From: Salinibacterium hongtaonis
GTDB taxonomy: Bacteria > Actinomycetota > Actinomycetes > Actinomycetales > Microbacteriaceae
Length of the DNA stretch: 64,000 nucleotides
Assembly: GCF_003065485.1 (NCBI RefSeq)
Contig: NZ_CP026951.1
Span: forward strand, 868,001-932,000
Direction of reading: 5' to 3'
Numbering within the stretch: position 1 is the first letter of the stretch; every line of letters starts with the position of its first letter. The notes under the pieces are model-generated. The model had not been told where the DNA came from, ran no database searches, and saw only the letters and a list, made by a program, of their open reading frames with translations. Of the stretch, positions 25,194-34,526 are shown in pieces. Both the position numbers and the translations under genes were made by a program.

Positions 25194-26663
25194 CTACGGA
25201 TTCTGCACGGGGATGCTTGCCGTCTCGTCGTAGCGGGGGTCGTGGCGCGGGATGAACGTGGCCACGACGCCGCCGACGATGGCCACTCCAGCGCTGATCA
25301 CGAAGACGAGCTGGAACGCTCCCAGGGTGGGCACGGTTGTGCCGTCGACCACCACGAACGACGAGGCGAGAACTACGCCGACGATCGCCGATGCTGCCGA
25401 TGACCCGAGCGTGCGCATCACCGAGTTCAGGCCGTTGGCCGCCGCGGTCTCTGTGGGAGGAACGGCCTTCATGATGAGCGTTGGCATCGCGGCATAGGCG
25501 AAGCCTGTTCCGAGCCCGGAGATCGTGGATATCGCGATGACCTGCCACACCTCGGTGAGCATGAGGGAGCCGGCCACAAAGGTGACGGCGATGATCGAAA
25601 TACCGAGCACGAGGCTGGTCTTGGGCCCCTTGGCCTCGGAGAGCCGTGCAGCGGGGCGTGAGACGAAGAACATGACGAGCCCGCTCGGCATGAGACAGAG
25701 GCTAGCGATGAGCAAAGACTGCCCCATGCCTACGCCCGAACCGGTGGGCGCCTCGAGCAGCACCGGTAGCGCCGCCGCGGTGGTAAAGAACGCGAAGCCG
25801 ACGGCTACGGAGGCGATGTTGGTCAGCAAGACGGCGGGGCGACTCGCTACGCGCAGGTCAACGAGCGGGTCGGTGACCCGGAGCTCCCACAGCGTCCACA
25901 GAGCAAAGACGACCAGCGAACCGACGGCGAGCCCCAGGGTCGTCAGGCTGGTCCATCCCCACTCGCTTCCCTTGGAGACGGCAAGGAGAAGCGAGACGAG
26001 GCCGACAGCGAATCCCAGAGAACCCACGTAGTCGAAGTGGCCGCCCGTGCGCAGAGTGCTCTCGGGCACGATCGAGAGCACTGCTATCGCCGCCCCCAGG
26101 CTGAGAAGCGCTGCGAGCCAGAAGAGGTAGTGGTAATCGAAGTTCTCGGCGACGATCGCCGAGAGCGGCAGGCCCAGGGCTCCACCAATGCCGAGGGTTG
26201 CGCTCACGAGGGCTATCGCGGCCCCGAGGGAGCGGCGGTGCAACACGTCACGAAGAATGCTGATGCCGAGCGAGATTGAGCCGAGGCCGATGCCCTGGAG
26301 TGTGCGGCCGACCACCATCGGCACAAGGGTCGACGACAGGGCGCAGACGATCGAGCCGATCGTCATCATCAGCAGCAGGAGCAAGAGAATGCGGCGCTTG
26401 CCGTGCATGTCGCCGAGCCGACCGGCGATGGGGGTCGAAATTGCCGCCGAGACGAGCGTCGCCGTAAGCACCCAGGCGGCATCCGAGCTCGAGGTGTCGA
26501 GGTAGGCCGGCAGATGCGGGACGATCGGGATGACCAGCGTCTGCATGAATGCAGCGATCAGGCCGGTGGATGCGAGGGTAGCGACGATGGACCTGTCACT
26601 GGGGATTCGGGTGAGTCGGCGTCGTTGTTTGTCGCTAAGCCAGCCGCTCTGTTCGTCCGTCAT
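25194..26663 (-). CDS. MFS drug-resistance type transporter, DHA2 family
   Basis: 489 residues with about 14 hydrophobic segments, typical of the DHA2/EmrB proton-drug antiporters. Motif A appears as GRLGDMHGKRRIL after helix 2, motif C-like GIGGALGLPLSAIVAENF after helix 5. Substrate unknown. The reading frame allows GTG 26669, but ATG 26663 has TAGGCT eight bases upstream (complement of 26672-26677) and is preferred. Confidence 0.88.
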   Translation of the reverse strand: MTDEQSGWLSDKQRRRLTRIPSDRSIVATLASTGLIAAFMQTLVIPIVPHLPAYLDTSSSDAAWVLTATLVSAAISTPIAGRLGDMHGKRRILLLLLLMMTIGSIVCALSSTLVPMVVGRTLQGIGLGSISLGISILRDVLHRRSLGAAIALVSATLGIGGALGLPLSAIVAENFDYHYLFWLAALLSLGAAIAVLSIVPESTLRTGGHFDYVGSLGFAVGLVSLLLAVSKGSEWGWTSLTTLGLAVGSLVVFALWTLWELRVTDPLVDLRVASRPAVLLTNIASVAVGFAFFTTAAALPVLLEAPTGSGVGMGQSLLIASLCLMPSGLVMFFVSRPAARLSEAKGPKTSLVLGISIIAVTFVAGSLMLTEVWQVIAISTISGLGTGFAYAAMPTLIMKAVPPTETAAANGLNSVMRTLGSSAASAIVGVVLASSFVVVDGTTVPTLGAFQLVFVISAGVAIVGGVVATFIPRHDPRYDETASIPVQNP

Positions 26664-26715
26664 CGCCACCCAGCCTAGCCCTCAATCGGCCAGGCCTTTC
26701 AGCCGCTGACTGTGG

Positions 26716-28170
26716 CTAGCTAGAAAGCTCGCCCGACTGCCAGATCTGCGAGTCGACGCGCCAGTCGATCCAGCCGTTGCTGCGCTGGAGGCTCACGTTG
26801 ATGTCGACCACGTTGCCCGTTTCTGTCGTGCCCACGCACGTGAACTGAACGCCGATCTGAGCGGCGGGCGCGGGGCACTCCACGTCGAGCGTCGTTCCCA
26901 CGATCGCGGCGTCCTGAGCAATCGATTGCTCGACCTCTGCCTTGAACACCTCGGGGATGACCGAGATGGCGATGCCGGGGACGGCGATGATCGAGAGGTT
27001 CTGCAGAACCAAGATGGCAAACCACAGAGCGACGGGGGTGAGACCCTTGCCGAACTCCCGGTTGGTGGCAACAGATCGAGCGATGAGGTAGCCGATCGGA
27101 GTTGCGAACGCCCATGCCCAGTGGGCTGGTGCCTTGTGGCCCGCCCGCAGGAGTGCGCGACGGTCAACGATGGCGAGCCCGATCGTGGCGAAGTAGGGGA
27201 GCAGCAGGATCGTGATGGGCACCGCGATTGGCAGCGCGGTTGCGCCCGAGGAGACACCGATCAACGAGATCACGAGCTGCAGGAGGGGCGCCATAGCGAT
27301 GACCCACACCCAGGGCGTGTAAATGACCTGGAGGCGGTCCATCGCGCGGCGCTGGGCCGCGCGAGACATCTCGGGGCGGCCGAAGGGCTCCTGGTGAGAG
27401 TAGTACTGCGACGGTTCCTGAAAACGCGAGCGCGCCTGGTCTGCAGCGGGCTGCGCAAAACCCGCGCCGTCGGAGTAGTTGACCGACGAGCGTGCGGGAC
27501 GAGGCTCTTCTGTCGGCCCTGGTACGAAGTCGTAGGGGTCACGCGGTTGCTGCGGAGCGAATCCGGGCTGGGCGTAACCCTGCTGGGAGGGATCGCCCGG
27601 CTGGGCATACCCCTGCTGAGCAAATCCCTGCTGGAAGGCGGCCTGCTGCGCTGCCTGCTGTTGTTGCTGGTACGCAGCCTGCTGAGCGGCGGCCTGTGCG
27701 GCGGCCTGCTGTGCTGCCTGTGCTGCGGCCTGTTGCGCTGCCTGCTGCTGGGCTGCGCGCTGCTGCGCTGCGGCCTGGGCCGAAGCGTGTGCGGCAGCCT
27801 GCTGTGCAGCCTGCTGCTCGGCGTACGCTGCGGCTGCCCTGGCCGCATCCTCGGCGGCGGAGTCGTCGGGGGCGAAGCTGGGGGCGGGGTGGCTGCGCTC
27901 GATCTGCTGCGGCTTGGGGGGCTCAAGCTGACGCAGGGTAGAGATGAGTTCTGCCTTGGTCAGCGGCGGCTCTGACGCGGAACGGCCGTTGGTCTGGCGA
28001 GTGGAGTCGTCGGCGTATGCCAGGCGCGGCTCATCCTGAACGATGAGGGGCGTGCGGGTCGCCGAAGTGAACTCGGTCCACGAATGGTTATCCCACCAGC
28101 GCAGCTGCGGGAGACCCATGGGGTCCGGGTACCAACCGGCCGGGACCGTCACAACGTCATCATCTAGCAA
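26716..28170 (-). CDS. DUF2510 membrane protein with a Gln/Ala-rich region
   Basis: 484 residues in three parts: a DUF2510 domain (about 10-40; AGWYPDP then LRWWDNHSWTEF), a long low-complexity Gln/Ala region (about 105-215, repeated QQAA/AQQ units turning into QQGYAQPG repeats), and a C-terminal half with about four membrane helices (285-420) and a short extracytoplasmic tail containing two cysteines (VECPAP, FTCVG). DUF2510 is common in actinobacterial membrane proteins; its function is not established. The start is uncertain: TTG 28170 has GAGGG eight bases upstream; GTG 28152 is an alternative. Confidence 0.8.
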   Translation of the reverse strand: MLDDDVVTVPAGWYPDPMGLPQLRWWDNHSWTEFTSATRTPLIVQDEPRLAYADDSTRQTNGRSASEPPLTKAELISTLRQLEPPKPQQIERSHPAPSFAPDDSAAEDAARAAAAYAEQQAAQQAAAHASAQAAAQQRAAQQQAAQQAAAQAAQQAAAQAAAQQAAYQQQQQAAQQAAFQQGFAQQGYAQPGDPSQQGYAQPGFAPQQPRDPYDFVPGPTEEPRPARSSVNYSDGAGFAQPAADQARSRFQEPSQYYSHQEPFGRPEMSRAAQRRAMDRLQVIYTPWVWVIAMAPLLQLVISLIGVSSGATALPIAVPITILLLPYFATIGLAIVDRRALLRAGHKAPAHWAWAFATPIGYLIARSVATNREFGKGLTPVALWFAILVLQNLSIIAVPGIAISVIPEVFKAEVEQSIAQDAAIVGTTLDVECPAPAAQIGVQFTCVGTTETGNVVDINVSLQRSNGWIDWRVDSQIWQSGELSS

Positions 28171-28530
28171 GGCGTCAACCCTCTCTGTGTGACCGCGCTC
28201 AGTCGAGCTCGGCCGCTGTCCCCCAGAGGCCTGTAGTACGACCTCGCCCCTCCCTCTGCGAGGGGATCCCCGACAGTGAGAAAGACTAACTTTGAGCTTC
28301 TCGAGAATAGTAACGGCAGAGTCGGGCCTCGCGACAAGGTTTATTTATCACGGTTGGCGAGCACTGCCCGCGAGAAACTCGCCCTTCCGGGGAGAAATTG
28401 AGGGGAATTCGCGCGCATTCGCGCGTTTGGTGGCTTTGGCCATACCGGTGGACTGTCGCTTCTGCCCCGGATTGTTAGGCTTGTTATAGGCAACGTTGCC
28501 CACACCTCGCTGTATAAGGAGTTCTACGCC
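28171..28530. other. Divergent intergenic region upstream of aspA
   Basis: 360 bases between the DUF2510 gene and aspA. Contains a weak hairpin CCTCGC (28242-28247)/GCGAGG (28258-28263) and two copies of TTCGCGCG just upstream of 28430. TATAGG lies about 40 bases before the aspA start and could be its -10. No gene or RNA was recognised. Confidence 0.4.
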
Positions 28531-30054
28531 GTGACCAGTCCGGATGCCACCAACAAACCCGCGATGACAGCACCTGTCACCATAATTGGGGGCGATCAGA
28601 CGAGGCCCGATAGCGACTCGCTCGGCACCCTCGAAGTCCCCGCCGACGTTTACTGGGGAATCCACACGGCGAGAGCACTCGAGAACTTTCCCATCACTCG
28701 GCGGCCCATCTCTGTGTATCCCGATCTGATCAGGGCTCTCGCCCGCGTCAAGCAAGCGGCCGCCCGAGCCAACCGAGAGATCGGCACTCTGTCTGCAGAG
28801 AAGGCCGACATCATCGATCGCGTGTGCGAAGAGATCGCGGCGGGCAAGCTGCACGATCAGTTCGTCGTGGGGGTCATTCAGGGAGGTGCCGGCACCTCAA
28901 CCAATATGAACGCCAACGAGGTCATTGCGAACCGCGGCTTGGAACTTATGGGCCATGAGCGCGGCGACTACCGGTGGCTGCATCCGCTCGACGACGTCAA
29001 CCGTGGGCAGAGCACCAACGATGTTTACCCGACTGCAGTCAAGCTCAGCGTAATCTTCGGCCTCCGGCGGCTCCTTGCGGAGCACTCGCTGCTTGCTGAC
29101 GCGTTCGCGCGCAAGGGCGTGGAGTTCTCGGACATCGTGAAGGTGGGTAGAACACAGCTGCAGGATGCCGTGCCGATGACGCTGGGCCAGGAGTTCAGTG
29201 GATTCGCGCACACGCTAATGGAGGACCACGACCGACTTGCCGAGACGATTCCGCTTCTCAGCGAGATCAACCTCGGGGCCACGGCGATCGGCACCGGCAT
29301 CACGGCGCACCCTCAGTACGCAGAAGCGGTGTGCCGCCACCTTGCTGATGTCGCGGGAATCGAAGCGGTCACCGCCAAGGACCTGATCGAGGCGACAAGC
29401 GATGTGGGTGTCTTCATGTCGGTGAGCGGAACTCTCAAGCGCGCCGCCGTCAAGCTGTCGAAGATCTGCAACGACCTGCGACTGCTCAGCTCTGGTCCGC
29501 AGTCCGGCCTCGGCGAGATCTTTCTCCCGGCGCGCCAGGCGGGGTCTTCGATCATGCCGGGCAAGGTGAATCCCGTTATTCCCGAGGTGGTCAACCAGAT
29601 CGCGTTCAGCATCGTGGGAGCGGATGCCACCGTGACAGCGGCGGCCGAGGCCGGCCAATTGCAGCTCAACGCGTTCGAGCCCGTAATCGCCCACAGCATC
29701 CTGCAGTCGCTGGCGTGGTTGACGAATGGATGCCGCACGCTGCGGGTCAACTGCATCGATGGCATCACCGCCAATGTGCAGCGTCTTGCCGCCGAGATGG
29801 AGACCTCGGTGAGCGTTGTCACGGCGCTGACCCCGTACATCGGCTATGCGGCGTCGGCTGCCCTTGCGCACACCGCCCTCACGAGCACCGCATCGATTGC
29901 CGATCTTGTCGTGGAGAACGGCTATATGACAGAGGAAGAAGTTCGCCGCGTCCTGCGCCCCGAGCGCCTGAGTGGGCTCGTGCCGACGACGGGCGTCATC
30001 CCGATCATCCGGCCTTCGTCGACGAGTGGCTCTGCCGAACCAGCGGGGGGCTGA
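28531..30054 (+). CDS. aspA: Aspartate ammonia-lyase (aspartase)
   Basis: Converts L-aspartate reversibly to fumarate and ammonia. The 507-residue protein has the fumarase/aspartase signature GSSIMPGKVNP, the aspartase-like GRTQLQDAVPMTLGQEF, GGAGTSTNMNANEV, and HPLDDVNRGQSTNDVYPT. The LQDA and MNANEV variants favour aspartase over class II fumarase. An N-terminal extension of about 30 residues precedes the usual start (DSDSLGTLEVPADVYWGIHT). GTG start with AAGGAG upstream. Confidence 0.9.
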   Translation: MTSPDATNKPAMTAPVTIIGGDQTRPDSDSLGTLEVPADVYWGIHTARALENFPITRRPISVYPDLIRALARVKQAAARANREIGTLSAEKADIIDRVCEEIAAGKLHDQFVVGVIQGGAGTSTNMNANEVIANRGLELMGHERGDYRWLHPLDDVNRGQSTNDVYPTAVKLSVIFGLRRLLAEHSLLADAFARKGVEFSDIVKVGRTQLQDAVPMTLGQEFSGFAHTLMEDHDRLAETIPLLSEINLGATAIGTGITAHPQYAEAVCRHLADVAGIEAVTAKDLIEATSDVGVFMSVSGTLKRAAVKLSKICNDLRLLSSGPQSGLGEIFLPARQAGSSIMPGKVNPVIPEVVNQIAFSIVGADATVTAAAEAGQLQLNAFEPVIAHSILQSLAWLTNGCRTLRVNCIDGITANVQRLAAEMETSVSVVTALTPYIGYAASAALAHTALTSTASIADLVVENGYMTEEEVRRVLRPERLSGLVPTTGVIPIIRPSSTSGSAEPAGG

Positions 30055-30159
30055 GATGCTGCTCAGCACAGCGGGGGCTGGCATCAGCGCATCGGCTGAT
30101 TCTCGTCTCAGCGGTGTGCGCGCTCGACTTGGTCGGCCAGGCCGGGTAGCTTGTCGGAA

Positions 30160-30960
30160 GTGAATATTTGGTGGGATGCCGCGCTCTGGCTGCTTGTTCT
30201 GTGGCTTAGTGCCCTCCTGTTTCAGATCGCCGATATCGGCACGGCGTGGTTCGATAGCCGCACCGCCCGCGCGGGCAGCGCGCGCTTCGCGCGGCGGCGG
30301 GCTCACGAAATCTTCTGGGTTCTGCCCGTAGCCGCCCTTGCCGCCGTGCTCTCCGCATTTGGGGTCGCCCTGGGGGCGAGCATGGTGCTCGATACAGGGT
30401 GGGGCCTCACCGGCGGCCTTGTTCTCGCGCTCGCCGTCATGGTGATCGTGTCGGGTCTCGTCGTCGTGGGACTCGTTCGGTTGCTGACGCGAGACGTGCA
30501 GGGCTATGCCGTCCTCCGCCTTCGGGTGAGCGACACCAACGCCCGCAAGGTAACCAAGGCCGACATCGAGCGCTGGAGGCAAGAGCTCGCCGTGATCGAT
30601 GAGCGCGAGGCTGTGAGGCACGAGTCGATCGCGCGCTGGCTGCGACTGATCCCCATTGCTTTCTCCGTGCTTGCGCTCGCCGCGATCTGGATCGCCCTCG
30701 CGCAGGACTTCTCCCTGCCGACAGGCTTGATCGTGGGGCTAGTTTCGCTGTTGCTGCCCGCAATCAGCATCGTGCTGGCTGACCGCGCGGCCCGACTATC
30801 GCTGCGGGCCAGGGCGGAGTGGGCGCTCGTCAATGGTCGACAGCGGGCCGAGCTGGTGCAGGCCATCGACGAACTCGAACGCCGAACCAACCGGGGGGTT
30901 GCAGGGCTCAGCGACCGGGTCAACCGAGCGCTGCAGATTCTGCGCGAGCAGCAACTGTGA
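30160..30960 (+). CDS. Membrane protein of unknown function, coupled to prsW-like gene
   Basis: About 266 residues: five or so hydrophobic segments (roughly 5-22, 48-70, 77-98, 158-178, 184-202), a hydrophilic loop rich in Arg/Glu around 108-155, and a C-terminal amphipathic, probably coiled-coil tail. TTG 30151 is possible, but GTG 30160 has TAGCTT seven bases upstream (30147-30152) and is preferred as a leaderless start. Its stop overlaps the PrsW start (GTGA), so the two probably act together. Confidence 0.72.
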   Translation: MNIWWDAALWLLVLWLSALLFQIADIGTAWFDSRTARAGSARFARRRAHEIFWVLPVAALAAVLSAFGVALGASMVLDTGWGLTGGLVLALAVMVIVSGLVVVGLVRLLTRDVQGYAVLRLRVSDTNARKVTKADIERWRQELAVIDEREAVRHESIARWLRLIPIAFSVLALAAIWIALAQDFSLPTGLIVGLVSLLLPAISIVLADRAARLSLRARAEWALVNGRQRAELVQAIDELERRTNRGVAGLSDRVNRALQILREQQL

Positions 30961-32162
30961 CGGCTGCCGACGAGCTCGTGTCTCACGACGGTCAGCCATC
31001 GGCCAACCCACAGCCGGTCGTGCACTCGGCTCGTCCTGTCAGCCTGAGCCGGGGGCGACGAGATAACACGGTCCTCATTCTTGCGGTGCTGGGCTATTCG
31101 GTGCTGTCGCTCATCGCTCTGGCCGTAGGCGTCTACCTTCTGTCATTTCTCGGCGGAGGCGCGTTTATCGTCGCTGGCATACTCGCGGTGATTCCGCTCA
31201 TCATCGTGCTCATCGGCATCCGCTGGATCGACCGATGGGAGCCCGAGCCTCGGGGTGCGCTCGTGTTTGCGTTTCTCTGGGGCGCCGCAGCCTCCGTCGC
31301 CATCGCGTTGATCTTCGACCTTGGCGTGCAAATCATTGCGGCCGCGGTGGGCGTGGGCGACGGCTTCTGGGTAACGTTCTTTGGGCTCGTGGTGCAGGCG
31401 CCCATCGTTGAAGAGGTGGGAAAGGGCTTCGGCCTGCTTGTGCTGTTCTGGGCGATTCGGCGCCAGTTCGACGGGCCCGTTGACGGCGTTGTCTATGGTG
31501 CCATGATCGCCGTCGGCTTTGCCTTCACCGAAAACGTGCAGTACTTCGGAATAGCCCTCGCTGAGTCTCAGGTGCCGGGCGATGTCGGCGAGATTTTTGT
31601 CATGCGTGGGCTCATGTCGCCCTTCGCCCATGTCATGTTCACGGCATGCACAGGGCTCGTCATGGGCTTCGCCTCTCGTCGTGCCAGCCCCGGCGGAATG
31701 ATCGGGTGGTGGCTGCTCGGGCTGCTCCCGGCGATCGCGCTTCACGCGTTCTGGAATGCGTCGGCGCTCTTCGTCACCAACTTCTACGCCTACTACTTCA
31801 CGGTGCAGGTGCCCCTGTTCATCATCGGCTTCGTGATTGTGTTCTTCTTGCGAGGGCAAGAGAGAACGCTCACGCGCCGACACCTGCAGGAATATGCGGA
31901 TGCTGGCTGGTTTACTCAGCAAGAGGTCGCGTTGCTCTCTACCGGGCAGGGCAGAAGGGCCGCTGCTGCCTGGGCGCGCAGCCATGGCATCGGCGATGCT
32001 TTCGACGAGTTCGCCCGCAGCGCCACTCGGTTGGCGTTTGCACGGCACCGAATCGTGCTCGGCCGCGATGTTGCCGCCGCAACGTATGACGAGGCAGTGA
32101 TGCTCGAGCGAGTGGTCGCCAACCGAAGCCGAATGGAAGGACAACGGGGCGCGAGAATCTGA
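30957..32162 (+). CDS. PrsW-type intramembrane metalloprotease
   Basis: 401 residues, about eight membrane helices. The family motifs are visible: EEVGKGFGL (EExxK), GFAFTENVQYF (FxxxEN), a histidine in SPFAHVMFTACTG and another in PAIALHAFWNAS. PrsW of Bacillus performs site-1 cleavage of the anti-sigma factor RsiW; the target here is unknown. The soluble C-terminal tail (about 300-401) is rich in Ala/Arg. The open frame begins at 30819, but GTG 30957 overlaps the previous stop by four bases and leaves a normal N-terminus. Confidence 0.88.
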   Translation: MTAADELVSHDGQPSANPQPVVHSARPVSLSRGRRDNTVLILAVLGYSVLSLIALAVGVYLLSFLGGGAFIVAGILAVIPLIIVLIGIRWIDRWEPEPRGALVFAFLWGAAASVAIALIFDLGVQIIAAAVGVGDGFWVTFFGLVVQAPIVEEVGKGFGLLVLFWAIRRQFDGPVDGVVYGAMIAVGFAFTENVQYFGIALAESQVPGDVGEIFVMRGLMSPFAHVMFTACTGLVMGFASRRASPGGMIGWWLLGLLPAIALHAFWNASALFVTNFYAYYFTVQVPLFIIGFVIVFFLRGQERTLTRRHLQEYADAGWFTQQEVALLSTGQGRRAAAAWARSHGIGDAFDEFARSATRLAFARHRIVLGRDVAAATYDEAVMLERVVANRSRMEGQRGARI

Positions 32163-32218
32163 TCATCGCCATGCCGTAAGCTTGAGGGCTGGATTTTTTC
32201 TAAAGGGGCTGGCTTTTC

Positions 32219-34459
32219 GTGATCGAAGATGGACTTGAGCATGAGCGCGACTACGTGGCGGGCCTCTATGCGCGCCTAGACGAATTGCGCGAGGATGCAG
32301 AACGTCAGTTAGTAGCCATTAGGGCGCAGGGCGGCAGCGGGGGAACCCACCAGAGCCGCACTGAGCGCGACACGTTCGCACGGCTCTACGAAGACCGCAT
32401 CGCTCAGTTGCGCGACGTGAACGAACGTCTCGCCTTCGGCCGCATCCAGTTCGCCGACGATGATGACGACGACGATTCGACCAAATACATCGGGCGCATC
32501 GGCCTGAGAGACGAAGACCAAAAGCCGATCCTGCTCGATTGGCGGGTGCCGCAGGCGAGCGCGTTCTACCAGGCGACCGCGGCAACCCCGCTCGGCGCGC
32601 GCGCACGTAGGCACCTCATCTCCCAGGGCCGAACCGTCGTGCGCATCGAAGACGAAGTGTTCGACTCCGAGCTTCTTGCCGAAGGCAATGGGCACCAGGG
32701 GGAGGGCGCACTGCTCGCAGCGCTGAGCGCCGAGCGCACCGGCCGCATGACCGACATCGTCGCTACGATTCAGGCCGAACAGGACCGCATCATCCGGTCC
32801 GAGATGAACGGCATCCTCGTTGTGCAGGGTGGGCCGGGAACAGGCAAGACCGCCGTCGCGCTCCACCGCGCCGCCTACCTGCTCTACTCCCACCGCAAGC
32901 GCCTGCGCGGTTCCGGTGTGCTGATCGTTGGCCCATCGGCATCGTTCCTCAACTACATCGAGTCGGTCTTGCCCTCACTCGGAGAGACGGGCGTCGTTCT
33001 CGCGAGCGTGGGGCGCTTGTTCCCCGACGTGGCCGCGACGGAACACGATGTTCCCGCCGTGGCCGCAATCAAGGGGCGCTCCGGCATGGCAGACCTGGTG
33101 TCGAAGGCCGTTCGGTCGAGGCAGCGGGCGCCGCAGCATCCCGTTCCCATGATCGTCAACGGGGACACCGTGATGCTCGACCCTGCCACGGTCGAGCGCG
33201 CTATCGCCAAGGCGCGGGATACGCGCAAACCGCATAACGAGGCCAGAGTCACGTTCGTCAAGTCGGCACTTTCGGAACTGGCCCGCCAGTATGCGGAGCA
33301 GTTGCGGGCCCAGGGCAATGCGATTGACGACTCCGATCTCGCCATGTTGCGGGAAGATTTGCGCACGGCAGACGACGTGCGCATCGCGCTCAACACCGCC
33401 TGGTTGCCGCTGACGCCGCAGAAGCTCGTGCAGGATCTATTCGCCAGACCGCAGTGGCTAGCAGAGCTCACCCCGAACTGGTCGGATGATCAGCGCGCAT
33501 TGCTGCACCGAGAGCGTTCAGCGCCGTTCACCGTCGAGGATGTTCCGCTGCTCGACGAGGCGGCAGAATACCTGGGCGAGTACGACGCAGTGGATGCCGC
33601 CCGCAAGCGAGAAGAGAAGGCACAGCACAAGCGCGACATCGAGAACGCCGAGGCGGCGATCGAAAACATGCAGGTGGGCGGGATGGTCGACGCAGCATCG
33701 CTCGCGGCTAACTTTGCCGAGACTGCCGGGCGCTCTACGACGTCTGAACGAGCGGCGGGGGACCGGTCGTGGACGTATGGCCACGTTGTTGTCGACGAGG
33801 CGCAAGAGCTCTCTCCGATGCAGTGGCGGTTGCTGCTGCGTCGCTGCCCCATGCGGTCATTTACGATCGTGGGCGATATCGCCCAGGCTTCTGCGGCTAC
33901 CGCGGCGCCGTCGTGGCGCCAGGCGCTACGCCCCCTCCTCGGGCGCAATCCCGCCGACGACCGGTGGCGGTTGGAGGAGCTCACGGTGAACTACCGGACT
34001 CCCAGCCAGATCGCCGAGGCGGCGGAACAGTTTGCGATTTCACACGGCCTGCCCGTCACCCCATCCCGCTCGGTGCGAAGCACTCCGTGGCCCGTGGCCT
34101 CGGCTCCGGATGTCGTCTCGGCGGTGCGCCAGGATCGAGCCATCAGCACGGTGGGAACCCTTGCCGTCATCGCACCCCCCAGCATGCTGACCGACGTCTA
34201 TTCCGCGCTGCGGGATGCCTTTGAAGGCGAGGTTGTCTATGGCTCAGAGAGCCTCCTGGAGCCGATCGTGGTGATCAGCCCTCAGGACGCGAAGGGGCTC
34301 GAATTCGACTCCGTCGTCGTGGTCGACCCGACCGGCATTGTCGAGGGCCTGCCGCGGGGTTCTGCGGCGCTGTACGTGGCCATGACGCGGGCAACCCAGC
34401 GGCTGACGCTGGTGGGCGACCTGCCGATGCCTGCGGGGATGCAGCCGGCACTGTTCTGA
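32219..34459 (+). CDS. helR: HelD/HelR-like RNA polymerase-recycling ATPase
   Basis: A UvrD/Rep-like superfamily 1 motor of 746 residues. The N-terminus begins with the actinobacterial HelD coiled coil (HERDYVAGLYARLDELREDA), followed by a run of aspartates near 79-85, the DWRVPQASAFY element, Walker A GGPGTGKTAVAL (about 204-215), DEAQ box VVDEAQELSPMQW (about 526), VNYRTPSQIAE and a C-terminal VAMTRATQRL. HelD proteins remove RNA polymerase from stalled or terminated complexes; HelR of Streptomyces confers rifampicin tolerance. GTG start with AAAGGGG upstream. No clear rifampicin-associated element was seen in the 56-base upstream spacer. Confidence 0.87.
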   Translation: MIEDGLEHERDYVAGLYARLDELREDAERQLVAIRAQGGSGGTHQSRTERDTFARLYEDRIAQLRDVNERLAFGRIQFADDDDDDDSTKYIGRIGLRDEDQKPILLDWRVPQASAFYQATAATPLGARARRHLISQGRTVVRIEDEVFDSELLAEGNGHQGEGALLAALSAERTGRMTDIVATIQAEQDRIIRSEMNGILVVQGGPGTGKTAVALHRAAYLLYSHRKRLRGSGVLIVGPSASFLNYIESVLPSLGETGVVLASVGRLFPDVAATEHDVPAVAAIKGRSGMADLVSKAVRSRQRAPQHPVPMIVNGDTVMLDPATVERAIAKARDTRKPHNEARVTFVKSALSELARQYAEQLRAQGNAIDDSDLAMLREDLRTADDVRIALNTAWLPLTPQKLVQDLFARPQWLAELTPNWSDDQRALLHRERSAPFTVEDVPLLDEAAEYLGEYDAVDAARKREEKAQHKRDIENAEAAIENMQVGGMVDAASLAANFAETAGRSTTSERAAGDRSWTYGHVVVDEAQELSPMQWRLLLRRCPMRSFTIVGDIAQASAATAAPSWRQALRPLLGRNPADDRWRLEELTVNYRTPSQIAEAAEQFAISHGLPVTPSRSVRSTPWPVASAPDVVSAVRQDRAISTVGTLAVIAPPSMLTDVYSALRDAFEGEVVYGSESLLEPIVVISPQDAKGLEFDSVVVVDPTGIVEGLPRGSAALYVAMTRATQRLTLVGDLPMPAGMQPALF

Positions 34460-34526
34460 TTCGTCGTGCGGTAATCACGCGCTAATCGGGTGGGCCGTCA
34501 CGAGCCCACCGTGACATGCTGGAGCG

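Noticed and set aside
24977-25255. 92-codon plus-strand frame in the hairpin-rich spacer
   Set aside because: No ribosome-binding site, Arg/Gly-rich, runs into the convergent transporter gene; the DNA is better described as structured non-coding.
32163-32218. Rifampicin-associated element upstream of helR
   Set aside because: The known element pattern could not be matched; only an AAGCTT palindrome and a short T-run are present.
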